DNA from: Girardinichthys multiradiatus
Lineage: Eukaryota; Chordata; Actinopteri; Cyprinodontiformes; Goodeidae
DNA: 64,000 nt
Direction: 5' to 3'
NCBI RefSeq assembly: GCF_021462225.1
Contig: NC_061817.1
Location: forward strand, 248,001 to 312,000
The notes beneath the pieces were generated by a model, which worked only from the letters and a program-made list of their open reading frames with translations, made no database searches and was not told where the DNA came from. Made by a program: the position numbers and the translations under genes. Numbering within the stretch: position 1 is the first letter of the stretch; the number at the start of each line of letters is the position of its first letter. Shown piece after piece: positions 11,396 through 31,183 of the stretch.

Positions 11396-14300
11396 TTTCA
11401 ATTCAATTCAGTTTTATTTATATAGCGCCAAATCACAACACATGTTGTCTCAAGGCACTTCACAAAAGTCAGGTTCATACATTCCAATTAGTCCTAACCA
11501 TTGAACAGTGCAGTCAGAGTTATCTAAGGAAACCCAGCAGATTGCATCCAGTCAGTGACTTGCAGCATTCACTCCTCCTGGATGAGCATGTAGAGACAGT
11601 GGACAGTCACTGGCGTTGACTTGGCAGCAATCCCTCATACTGAGCATGCATGTAGCGACAGTGGAGAGGAAAAACTCCCTTTTAACAGGAAGAAACCTCC
11701 AGCAGAACCAGAACCAGGCTCAGTGTGAGCGGCCATCTGCCACGACCGACTGGGGGTTTGAGAGAACAGAGCAGAGACACAAAAAGAACAAAGAAGCACT
11801 GATCCAGGAGTACTTTCTATGGGAAGGAGAAGTAAATGTTAATGGATGTAGCTCCTTTAGTTGTTTCACCTAGAAAGAAAGAACAGATAAACTCTGAGCC
11901 AGTTTTCAAGGTTAGAGTCTGAAAGAGAGCACTTATTTACAGTAGAAGCTCAGTCAATTTCCATGTCTAGGAGAGAGAAAGGGTTAAACACTAAAAGACA
12001 GGGCTATGTGGATCATCTGTAGAGGGTGAGCATTAAGTTGTTGCCAGCAGAAGCTCGGACGATTCCCCTCTCCAGAAAGGTGTCACAGGTAGACACAGAG
12101 CCAGGCCAGGTGTAGCTTCTAGGAAGAGAAAAGAGAGAACAAAGTTAAAAGCTGAAATAACAGCAAATAATGCAAAATTGGAGAGTAGTGTGAGAATGTA
12201 GCGAAGAGGGTGAAAGTGGTCATTATGTCCTCCAGCAGCCTAAGCCTATAGCAGCATAACTACACAGATAGTTTCAGTTCAGATGGTTTAGTTAAACGGC
12301 GCTTATTTACAACAATGTCATCACAAGGCACCCCACATAGGGTCCCTTTGATGGTCATTGTTATACTAAAAACCACAATGATTGGGGATACCTTTCTCTG
12401 TCAGACTGATTATAACCATTGGAAAAGAGAAGGGGTCATACAGGTAGCAGAAATGGAGGGTGTGTTTGCACCTCAACCATAACTGAGCCGGTTTAGGCTA
12501 AACCTGACTCCCCCTTACTCCATCCAACAGGGAGGGAGGAAGTCTCCCTGATAAATTAAGCCACTCTAACTATAAGCTTTATCAAAAAGGAAAGTTTTAA
12601 GCCTAGCCTTAAAAGTAGACACGGTGTCTGCCTCACGGACTAAAACTGGGAGCTGGTTCCACAGGAGAGGAGCCTGATAACTAAAAGATCTGCCTCCCAT
12701 TCTACTTCTAGAGACTCTAGGAACCACCAATAAACCTGCAGTCTGAGATCAAAGTGCTCTGTTAGGAACATATGGACCAATCAGATCTCTGATGTATGAT
12801 GGAGCTAGATCATTTCCAATGTTGTCTCACTTGCTAAGGACGAAGTAATCATCTTCGGGAGTATGTCAAAGATTTAATTTTTAATAGAATCAATTTTATT
12901 TAAGAAGAATTATTTAAGAAGCTCTGACTGAAACTCTTCAAACAGGTCATTGCTGTATAAATGTTCACACATTTGATTAGCAACTATTTTCTCAAGAATT
13001 TTAGATAAGAATGGAAGATTGGATATAGGTCTGTAATTTTTTAAGTCATCTCGATCAAGCGAAGGTTTCTTAAGTAAAGGTTTAATTACAGCTAACTTAA
13101 AAGCCTGTGGTTCTGATCCATTTACTAAAGATAGATTAATCATATCTAAAATTTGGCTGGTAATCAGAGGGAACACTTCCTTAAATAATTTGGTTGAGAT
13201 TGGGTCTAACATACAAGTTGAAGGTTTAGATGAAGCTAATATTTCTGATAACTCAGGAAGCTCCACAGGATCAGAACAGTCCAAACACAGATCAGGTTCT
13301 GCAGTTATTTCCAATGTTGTCTCACTTGCTGAGGATGAAGTAATCATCTTCGGGAATATGTCAAAGATTTTATTTTTAATAGAATCAATTTTATTTAAGA
13401 AGAATCCCATAAAGTCATGGCTGCTAAGAGCTAAGGGAATGGATGGCTCAACAGAGCTATGACTCTGTGTAAGTTTAGCAACTGTACTAAAGAGAAACCT
13501 ATGATTATTCTTGTTCTCTTCTATTAATGATGAGAAATAAGCTGTTCTGGCTTGGAGAAGTGTCTTTTTATACAACAGTAGGCTATTTTTCCAGATTAAG
13601 TAGGAATCCTCTAGGTGTGTAGAGCGCCATTTTCTCTCCAATTTTCTAACATTGTGCTTTAAACTATGCAGCTCTGAATTAAACCAAGAAGCCTGCCTCC
13701 TATGAATAATTACCTACTTTTTCAAGGGGGCTGCATTGTCTAATGCATCACGCAATGATGAAGTAACACTATGAACAAGAGAATCAATTTGTGAAGGGGC
13801 AGAAACAGAATTATTGCCCTCCACTGTATTTTTCAGTGATAATGAGGAACTTAAAAGTGGAACAGATTCTTTAAAGGTTGTTACAGCATTGTCTGATAAT
13901 GGTCTACTATAATGACATTTTCTTTCAGGTGTGGAGTACTCGGTTAAATTAAACTTAAAGGTTATTAAGAAATGGTCAGACAGGACAGGGTTATGAGAAA
14001 ATATTGTTATGTCTTTACACTCAATGCCATATATCAGCACAAGGTCCAGAGAATGAAGACAAAGGTGGGTGGGTTTGTTAATGTTTTGAGCAAAGCCAAG
14101 TGAGTCTAAGATAGCATTAAACGCTATATTTAGGCTATCACTTTCAGTGTCAGCATGAATGTTAAAATCCCCCACTATAATAACTTTATCTGTATTTAAC
14201 ACTAAATTAGATAAAAGGTCTGAAAACTGATCTAAAAATTGAGAGTAAGGGCCTGGTGGACGGTACAAAACAACAAACAGAAGAGGTTGTAGTGTTTTGC

Positions 14301-14812
14301 AATTTGGATGAGGAAAACTAAGGATTAAATATTCAAGAGTTGTAGCTATTGATTGGTCTGGAACTAATCAATAAATCGGACTGAAAGATGGTTGCTACTC
14401 CTCCTCCTCGCCCAGTATTTCGAGGAATGTGAAAATTAAAATAATTAGTAGGAGTTGACTCATTTATAGTAACATAATCCTCTTGCTGCAGCCAGGTTTC
14501 TGTTAGGCAAAATAAATCAATCTGATTGTCACAAATCAGGTCACTAACTAGCAAAGTCTTTGAAGAGAGAGATCTTATGTTCAGTAAGCCACATTTAATT
14601 GTTTTATTTTTATTTTCAGTCTGAGTTGTGTTTATTTTTATGAGATTTTCCTGATTTCCTCCTTTTAGATTATTTTTTAACCTATTCAATTTTGGCCATG
14701 GGTGAGACACTGTCTTAATAGGGTAATGGCTGGGTAGCAGTACAGAAGCTGCAGAGAGGAGTGTTAAACTATGACCCTGCTTCCTGGTCTGAACCCTGGG
14801 TTGTCAGAGTTT
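11396..14812 (-). mobile_element. L2-like LINE, copy 1 (rearranged)
   Basis: On the minus strand the element runs from an ORF2 start near 14710 to a 3' tail at 11396 that reads TTTATTTATATAGCGCCAAA on the plus strand, a very common teleost LINE/SINE tail. Similar copies are at 20690-24440 and 42944-44890. Compared with them, the middle of the reverse transcriptase is missing, and a ~90-base block (12818-12909) duplicating 13311-13407 sits at the gap. ORF1 is absent: the element stops at the ORF1/ORF2 boundary, where another LINE fragment begins. Confidence 0.85.
12910..14710 (-). pseudogene. L2-like LINE ORF2, interrupted
   Basis: The N-terminal endonuclease is seen as [19 protein letters not shown] and, in a later open stretch (13714-14268), VGDFNIHAD and LSDHFLI. 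The RT begins in 12910-13641 (VIKPLLKKPSLD, NYRPISNLPFLSKILEKIV), but the frame ends after the finger region where the duplicated block is joined. The catalytic YADD part is deleted. Stops or shifts near 14330 and 13700 separate the three open stretches. C-terminal text resumes near 12600-12810 before the 3' untranslated region. Confidence 0.8.
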
Positions 14813-15052
14813 CAGTCTTATCAGAGTTAATCTGCAAGCAGTTGTCATTGAGCCACTGTTTGATACTACTAATACAGTTTATCAAGGAGGATAACTTTAA
14901 ATATTCAGTTGGCTTAAAGGAATAGTACAACTGAATTTTATCAGCTTATAAATGATAAGACAGATCAGAAAATTGTGTGATTATTAGGCCTAGAGGGAAA
15001 ATGCACAAAAGAGAATAGGTCCCAAGACTGAGCTCTGTGGCACCCCACATGG
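14812..15052 (-). pseudogene. Reverse transcriptase fragment of a second LINE
   Basis: Reading the minus strand from 15052 gives CGVPQSSVLGPILF, the RT motif preceding the catalytic box. Further on come ADKIQLYYSF (a decayed YADD) and WLNDNCLQINSDKTE, typical of CR1/L2/Rex-type RTs. It differs from the neighbouring L2 copies, so it is a different family. The fragment joins the L2-like copy at a shared short text (AACTCTGACAACC). Confidence 0.65.
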
Positions 15053-15144
15053 CAGGCTCTTGAGCCTGAAATGACCTAGGGCCTCATGTACGAAGCGTAT
15101 TTATGCACGAAAATTTTGTGGCACAATGACTGACTGACTGTTTT

Positions 15145-15493
15145 GGGCTGCACGGTGGCGCAGTTGGTAGCACTGTTGCCTTGCAGCAAGAAGGTCCTGG
15201 GTTCGATTCCCGGCCTGGGGTCTTTCTGCATGGAGTTTGCATGTTCTCCCCGTGCATGCGTGGGTTCTCACCGGGTACTCCGGCTTCCTCCCACAGTCCA
15301 AAGACATGCCTGTTAGGTTAATTGGTCACTCTAAATTGACCTTAGGTGTATGAATGAGTGTGTGCTTGGTTGTTTGTGTGTTGCCCTGCGATGGACTGGC
15401 GATCTGTCCAGGGTGTACCCCGCCTCTCGCCCATAGACTGCTGGAGATAGGCACCAGCTCCCCCGCGACCCACTATGGAATAAGCGGTAGAAA
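15145..15493 (+). mobile_element. tRNA-derived SINE-like element
   Basis: The head has a polymerase III box A-like text (TGGCGCAGTTGG) and a perfect box B (GGTTCGATTCC), followed by a body with CATGTTCTCCCCGTG and TGGACTGGCGA, common in dispersed teleost elements. It is bordered on both sides by AATGACTGACTGACTGTTTT (15125-15144; right copy 15493-15520, expanded by two TGAC units), consistent with a target-site duplication. It is not a tRNA gene, since no cloverleaf follows box B. Confidence 0.75.
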
Positions 15494-15520
15494 ATGACTG
15501 ACTGACTGACTGACTGTTTT

Positions 15521-16450
15521 ACGCATAACTCGGCATGTGTGCGGAAATCCACACAAATTTTTGACTTGCCGTGAAAATGTGCGGAATGTGCGCAATCGAC
15601 AGTAATAAAGTACAGAGAACTAAAACTCACCTAAATACACTGAAATTTGACACCATACAATTTCATTTATTTGACGGGGCATCAAACCTGATGTTTTTTC
15701 ATGAGTTTGAGCTTTTTATGGTGTAAACCCAAGCAATGAAACTAAATCACATTGAGCCTCATACAGTAACATAACACACCTTAGTCCGAATGTAAACTAT
15801 GAAACTTCCTCTGTTTTAGTCACCTGTAGATGGAAATGCACATTGGTCTGTGCGTTGAGGAGCATAAAATGCATGTTAATAATCTAAAGGGAACTCTCAT
15901 TCTTAGCGAAAAAGAAAAATGTGTCGGGTCAACAGTTTAATTCCAAACGGGTCAGGTTTGATTATTCCTAAGGTGGACAAGGTGTAGACAATCACACATG
16001 ACCATAAATAGCTGCGTAAAGTTGCACGTAATTGTGGATAGATGGTAGCTTTGTCATCGTTCGTGGAGGACCTCCCAGATGAAAGAAGTCGGAGGGAGCT
16101 TTTTTCAGAGATTTTAATTATCTGCTGGCAAATGATGATGCTTAGCTTATTAGCTGATTTAGATTGCCCAAGGCAATTATTTTGGAGATCTGCATGGGGC
16201 TGGGCTCAGCGTTACAGCGGGAAAATAGGAGGAACCAGGGGTCACCAGTGCCAATTCAAGTTCTCACTACGCTGCTGTCCTTTCAATCGGCGCTTTTCAG
16301 AGGGAGCTGACTGACAGGTCATGTATTTAACAGTCATCCCTGACCCAGGCCATGCCAGCCATATGGGACGGCCTCATTCGTATGTTGCTCAGATATAAAA
16401 AGTTCCCCTAACTGTGGTTCTCATTTGCAGCGAGGAGCTTATTTCTGAAT
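15521..16450. other. No gene seen; continuation of the repeat that hosts the SINE
   Basis: The text before the SINE (GGGCCTCATGTACGAAGCG at 15081) and after it (ACGCATAACTCGGCATGTG) reads as one interrupted dispersed repeat. The remainder has no recognised coding sequence. Confidence 0.4.
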
Positions 16451-16538
16451 GTAATCAGAGCTATGAACTGCACTCATACTGCTATAAGGGCCCCACTTGG
16501 AAATGAATATGCTTTTGTGAATAGAAAGCATTTTTATT
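16451..16538 (+). repeat. Left copy of an 88-bp direct repeat
   Basis: Begins GTAATCAGAGCTATGAACTG and matches 17797-17884 with about two differences. The two copies bracket the unclassified repeat at 16642-17790. Confidence 0.9.
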
Positions 16539-16641
16539 TAATATATGTGCAACCTGTTTCTGAGGCGGAAATGTGTCTTACTAATGCAATGGCTCATTTG
16601 CTTCCTCGACTCATGATTCTTTTATACTACAAAAATAATTA

Positions 16642-17790
16642 GGCCCGAGCAGGAAAACTGCAAGGACCTATTGTAATCGCTCAAATTCTTATTCTTTCTT
16701 TTTTCCGTTGCGTGTTTGCGGGGCAATATAGGGACTTTGCCAAGCCCCTAGATGCACACGCTTTTACCCAAAATTGTCCCCCGCGTAAAATTCTTGTTCC
16801 ATAATGTTGTTGTCAGTGGGCGTGGCCAAACCACTTAGCCACACCCCCAAACGTGAGATAGGCCCAACTGTAAGTCGTGGAGATCTGAAATTTGGCACAC
16901 TGCTAGAGCTCCTCAAACCAAGAAAAAAAGTCTCTTGGGGGTATGCCCTAAAACGTACAGGAAGTCGGCCATTTTGGATTAAAGGCCGATTTTTGCCCAT
17001 TTTTCACTTTTACTCACCTCGAACTTTAACGAACACCTCCTATGGATTTTAAGCTATCGCCTTCATATTTGGTCAACATGCAGATAAGGGATGGGGGATT
17101 AAAAGTGATCAAAATCGTGAGTTTTTGAGCATGTTTAGGGGGCATGGCCGGGGCACAAACTTGGCGTTCGCGCCAAAAGTGAGAAATTGCAATAACTTTC
17201 CCAAAAAAAATACAAATCACACCAAAGTTGGCAGCAAGGAGGACCTTCGGGTTCCCGACGATCCTATGGGGTCATATGCTGACATCATCAAAGCCACGCC
17301 CCCTCAGAACCGGAAGTCACTTTTTTCACTTGGAAAGGTGCCTCTCTGACCCTCTTGACCCAATCAACTTGAAAGTGTGTCAGAAGACAGACAACTAGTG
17401 GGTCTAACTTTGTTTGAAGCACAGTAACTTTTCATAAAAGGGCGTGGCCGTGGCGGCGCCGCGAAGTCAGACGTCACGCCATGGCCATACGTTTGGCTCT
17501 AATTTCCACATAGATCATCTGATCTGCACCAAATTTAATGTGATTGATCCTTGTCCAGTCCCCAACAACGATCTGATGACATATTAGGTGGGCGTGGCCT
17601 AATCCGTCCACAGCGCCCCCTACAAAATTAGAAAAAATCAGCCCCAAGCCATGCTTTGACCGAGGAATCTGAAATTTTGTACACATATGTAACTTCTCAG
17701 GACCTACAAAAAACTCTATTGGAGCATTGGTCCAAACGCAACAGGAAGTCGGCCATTTTGGATTGAAGTTGCCATTTTGACATTTCAAGT
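16642..17790 (+). repeat. Unclassified dispersed repeat (family X), long copy
   Basis: Starts AGGCCCGAGCAGGAAAACTG. It contains several GGGCGTGGC blocks and phrases such as CAGGAAGTCGGCCATTTTGG that recur within it (16961 and 17741). Its first ~465 bases are present in inverted orientation at 35457-35925. Short open frames exist in both directions but none resembles a known protein. It may be a non-autonomous DNA element or a satellite-like dispersed repeat. Confidence 0.7.
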
Positions 17791-17796
17791 GGATCC

Positions 17797-17884
17797 GTAA
17801 TCAGAGCTATGAACTGCACTCATACTGCTATAAGGGCCCCACCTGGAAATGAATATGCTTTTGTGAATAGTAAGCATTTTTATT
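17797..17884 (+). repeat. Right copy of the 88-bp direct repeat
   Basis: Matches 16451-16538 (differences at CACCTGG/CACTTGG and ATAGTAAG/ATAGAAAG). Sequence on either side of the two copies is unrelated. Confidence 0.9.
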
Positions 17885-18074
17885 CCGAAGGTGAGGTGAG
17901 GTTTTATTTTGCCGTGGCGGTGCGCCACAATCAATTACATGTAGCCCTGGTGTTGTTCTGGGTACCTAGTCGGCCACTCAGTCAGCTTCCATCGTATTCT
18001 AAACTCAGATGGGAGGCCATCTAGTCAACCCCTGAAGCTTGGTCAAAACTGGGTGATAAACAAAATTGATCAAC

Positions 18075-18345
18075 AGGGTTGTGATCCCCAACATAACCAC
18101 AAGTCAACACCAGAATGGTGCAAAACAGAGCAACTAGTCAAAGTCCGGATCTTAACCTGATTCAAATGCTGTGTTTGGGGCTCTAAGATAACTGTGCTGA
18201 AACAAATGTCTGCAAACTTCAATGAACCTAAGTAACAACGGAAAGAAAAGTGGGTAAAAATTTCTCCACAATAATGTGAGGGACCTGATGAAGTCGTACA
18301 GAAAAAATTTACTTTGTTTTCAGCATGACTGTACAAGAGCCACAT
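18075..18345 (+). pseudogene. Tc1-like transposase remnant upstream of PEX12
   Basis: One frame reads SQSPDLNLIQ, the motif around the third catalytic residue of a DDE transposase with Glu replaced by Gln, after text resembling the region behind the second Asp. Frames are broken throughout and no terminal repeat was identified. It ends about 150 bases before the PEX12 start codon. Confidence 0.55.
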
Positions 18346-18491
18346 ACAAAAGGTGGAAGTTTTTTATTGGTTAGGAAAATAATTTGTTGTTGTTACTTTG
18401 AAAATTTTACTTAAGAGTGTATTAATTCTTATTATCTGATTATCTTTCAAGAAAATTTGGTCTCAAACATGTTGGTTGTTGTGCAGCAGGC

Positions 18492-27719
<9,228 letters not shown>

Positions 27720-27939
27720 TGCTCTGAAGATGTTTACCCTGTCTTTTGGGAAAATATGGCCTTACTGTTAGCTACATTCCTATGCAGGCTTGTATCAACT
27801 GCTCTTTTAAAGGATTTTTGGGAAGCGTAAAAAATTTCTTCTTTTCTATGCAGAAAATTTTAATATCAATGTTGAGAAATTATGATCTAATTCAGATGCT
27901 AGTGTTTTCCACTTTGTCTTTATAAATACACATTAAATC

Positions 27940-27945
27940 AATAAA
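27940..27945 (+). terminator. PEX12 polyadenylation signal
   Basis: AATAAA about 220 bases after the stop codon, in an A/T-rich 3' region followed by a T/G-rich stretch (TTATGTTGGAGTTGTCC), as expected for cleavage and polyadenylation. Confidence 0.75.
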
Positions 27946-28098
27946 GATTATGTTGGAGTTGTCCTTCTAAACTCCTGCGTGTTCGTTTATTTGGTCAAAG
28001 CATCTCAATTCTGCACGAGAAAAACTAAACTTAAATGTCTAAGAAAACAAAACACGGACAAGAGGTTGAAGCTGATTCACCCGGCCGGGGAAGAGAGG

Positions 28099-28522
28099 TG
28101 CTGTCTCTGTGTAGTCAGGAACACTTCTGTTTTTCTCTCCCCTGCACCGTTCTTTTATTGAACACGCACATACTACAGGAAATATACATTTTACATTTGT
28201 TGTGCAGCCCTTCTCAGTTTTCTCACACATTCTTTTGCTGAAGGTCAGTTTCCCACACGTCTTCAGGAATCTTCAGTGAGAGGAGTAAAATGCCTCCCTA
28301 ATATACTGCCGGCTTCTCACGATACAGACAGAAAACACCTGCAAGCTTTAACCTTGAATAATAAACACTCATTGTGTGACCACAATAGAAGCTACTGTTT
28401 AAGGATTTTTCTAACTCTCAAAAGCATAACTAAAAACTCCTAATAATAATCAATCCATAAGCAGCAAATCCCAAATATATCTTAGCATTAGCTACTAATG
28501 ATAAGGCTTTTATATTTCCACA
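28099..28522 (-). repeat. Retroviral LTR (3' LTR of copy 1)
   Basis: 424 bases, TG...CA on the minus strand. It is preceded by a polypurine tract (AAAAGGGGGAA, plus-strand 28524-28534) and contains AATAAA (plus-strand 28154-28159). The LTR at 50463-50886 has the same length and differs by about one base (C/T at 28232). Confidence 0.85.
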
Positions 28523-29617
28523 ATTCCCCCTTTTGAAGTCTGTTAAGACTTCACTAAAAGAATACAAAAAGTAAACGTCTATACCAGAAGCCTAAGCACA
28601 GCGGACTTGAATCAAATTCTCAACACCCCTTCAGGCTCCTCGTCGTCATCAGGGATAGCCAACAAAGGCATCATATGAGGGTGTGGTTGCCTTGCCTTCA
28701 ATAGTTGCAGTAATAAAGCGCACAATCAAAGATCTAATACATGGTACACAACAACATCCACACGTCACCATAATAGCAACAAAAACAGCAATGGATATAA
28801 ACAATGACATAATTAACCCTTTCCAGTGTCCAAACATACCAGTCATCCAGTCTTCGAACGGATTGTCTATTCCTGAGTGCTCATGCATAGTGGTTGAAAG
28901 TGTTTTTAACCCTTCTAAAGCTTTTGAGATGGAACCTTCAGGGGCGGTATTATTGGGTATGAAAGTACAACACATATCACCAAACATTGCACATACACCC
29001 CCTTTTCTGCTAGAAGCATATCCAGCGCCATTCTATTTTGTACTGTCATAAGGGAAGTAGGTCCTGTTTGATCAGCGAGTCCCTCAAATGCATCTTGAGT
29101 TAAGTTCGCGAGGCGTAGGATATTGTAATGAAGATAATTGATACGGTCGACATTCTTGTTAGGGGTCACAGGGAAAAGGGCACCAATGATTGGTATATTC
29201 TCAAATCCTGCAGAAATTTGGTCAGCCAATTTATATTCATTTGGTACTCCCCTAGGGACACCTATAGCATCTATATAGGTGGGGGAGACCTGACTTAAAT
29301 CAAATCCAGCAGTGCTTCGTTTCATAATATGCCGTCGTCTTCTGCGGGTGAGAGCTGTTTGTTGGGCATGTTTAGTGGGTAGACGTTTAAGGTCCTTACC
29401 CAAAAGAATAAGGGGAGCCTGTAATCTCACCATTGCACACACCCCTATGGTATTCTTAGGTATGTTGGTAAGTAATCTATGTCCACCACAGTAATAATAG
29501 AGTCCAGATCTGGCCCAAGGACCAATAACACTACCTGGTGTAGTAATATTACACCAATCTGATGGGATCTGTCCTACATTAATTTTGGGCGAGATTGATG
29601 TAAAGTTAAAACATGTA

Positions 29618-31183
29618 CAGGTCCTTCTCAAAATATTAGCATATTGTGATAAAGTTCATTATTTTCCATAATGTCATGATGAAAATGTAACATTCATATA
29701 TTTTAGATTCATTGCACACTAACTGAAATATTTCAGGTCTTTTATTGTCTTAATACGGATGATTTTGGCAAACAGTTCATGAAAACCCAAAATTTCTATC
29801 TCACAAAATTAGCATATTTCATCCGACCAATAAAAGAAGTGTTTTTAATACAAAAAACGTCAACCTTCAAATAATCATGTACAGTTATGCACTCAATACT
29901 TGGTCAGGAATCCTTTGGCAGAAATGACTGCTTCAATGCGGCGTGGCATGGAGGCAATCAGCCTGTGGCACTGCTGAGGTCTTATGGAGGCCCAGGATGC
30001 TTCGATAGCGGCCTTTAGCTCATCCAGAGTGTTGGGTCTTGAGTCTCTCAACGTTCTCTTCACAATATCCCACAGATTCTCTATGGGGTTCAGGTCAGGA
30101 GAGTTGGCAGGCCAATTGAGCACAGTGATACCATGGTCAGTAAACCATTTACCAGTGGTTTTGGCACTGTGAGCAGGTGCCAGGTCGTGCTGAAAAATGA
30201 AATCTTCTTCTCCATAAAGCTTTTCAGCAGATGGAAGCATGAAATGCTCCAAAATCTCCTGATAGCTAGCTGCATTGACCCTGCCCTTGATAAAACACAG
30301 TGGACCAACACCAGCAGCTGACACGGCACCCCAGACCATCACTGACTGTGGGTACTTGACACTGGACTTCTGGCATTTTGGCATTTCCTTCTCCCCAGTC
30401 TTCCTCCAGACTCTGGCACCTTGATTTCCGAATGACATGCAGAATTTGCTTTCATCCGAAAATAGTACTTTGGACCACTGAGCAACAGTCCAGTGCTGCT
30501 TCTCTGTAGCCCAGGACTGGGGAATGTGGCACCTGTAGCCCATTTCCTGCACACGCCTGTGCACGGTGGCTCTGGATGTTTCTACTCCAGACTCAGTCCA
30601 CTGCTTCCGCAGGTCCCCCAAGGTCTGGAATCGGCCCTTCTCCACAATCTTCCTCAGGGTCCGGTCACCTCTTCTCGTTGTGCAGCGTTTTCTGCCACAC
30701 TTTTTCCTTCCCACAGACTTCCCACTGAGGTGCCTTGATACAGCACTCTGGGAACAGCCTATTTGTTCAGAAATTTATTTCTGTGTCTTACCCTCTTGCT
30801 TGAGGGTGTCAATAGTGGCCTTCTGGACAGCAGTCAGGTCGGCAGTCTTACCCATGATTGGGGTTTTGAGTGATGAACCAGGCTGGGAGTTTTAAAGGCC
30901 TCAGGAATCTTTTGCAGGTGTTTAGAGTTAACTCGTTGATTCAGATGATTAGGTTCATAGCTCGTTTAGAGACCCTTTTAATGATATGCTAATTTTGTGA
31001 GATAGGAATTTTGGGTTTTCATGAGCTGTATGCCAAAATCATCCGTATTAAGACAATAAAAGACCTGAAATATTTCAGTTAGTGTGCAATGAATCTAAAA
31101 TATATGAATGTTAAATTTTCATCATGACATTATGGAAAATAATGAACTTTATCACAATATGCTAATATTTTGAGAAGGACCTG
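29618..31183 (-). mobile_element. Tc1/mariner transposon copy B, inserted in env
   Basis: Complete ends (CAGGTCCTTCTCAAAATA at 29618; complement ending at 31183) flanked by TA at 29616-29617 and 31184-31185. It belongs to the family of copy A. The other retrovirus copy has the uninterrupted text at the matching position (about 51975), confirming the insertion. Confidence 0.96.
29893..30855 (-). pseudogene. Tc1-like transposase copy B, early stop and deletion
   Basis: The original start is at 30855. A TAA stop (plus-strand 30775-30777) replaces the Asp codon of copy A early in the first helix-turn-helix. About 15 residues after HIPQ, present in copy A (VKPLL to RLT), are deleted in frame. The catalytic Asp that copy A has lost is kept here (FQHDLAPAHSAKTT, codon 30184-30186), as are FSDES and SPDLNPIEN. 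The main open frame from Met 30714 is 273 residues, without the first DNA-binding domain. Confidence 0.9.

Noticed and set aside
15200..15215. tRNA gene (perfect box B)
   Set aside because: Box A and B spacing fits a tRNA-derived SINE, no acceptor-stem pairing or cloverleaf could be traced, and target duplications flank a ~350-base element.
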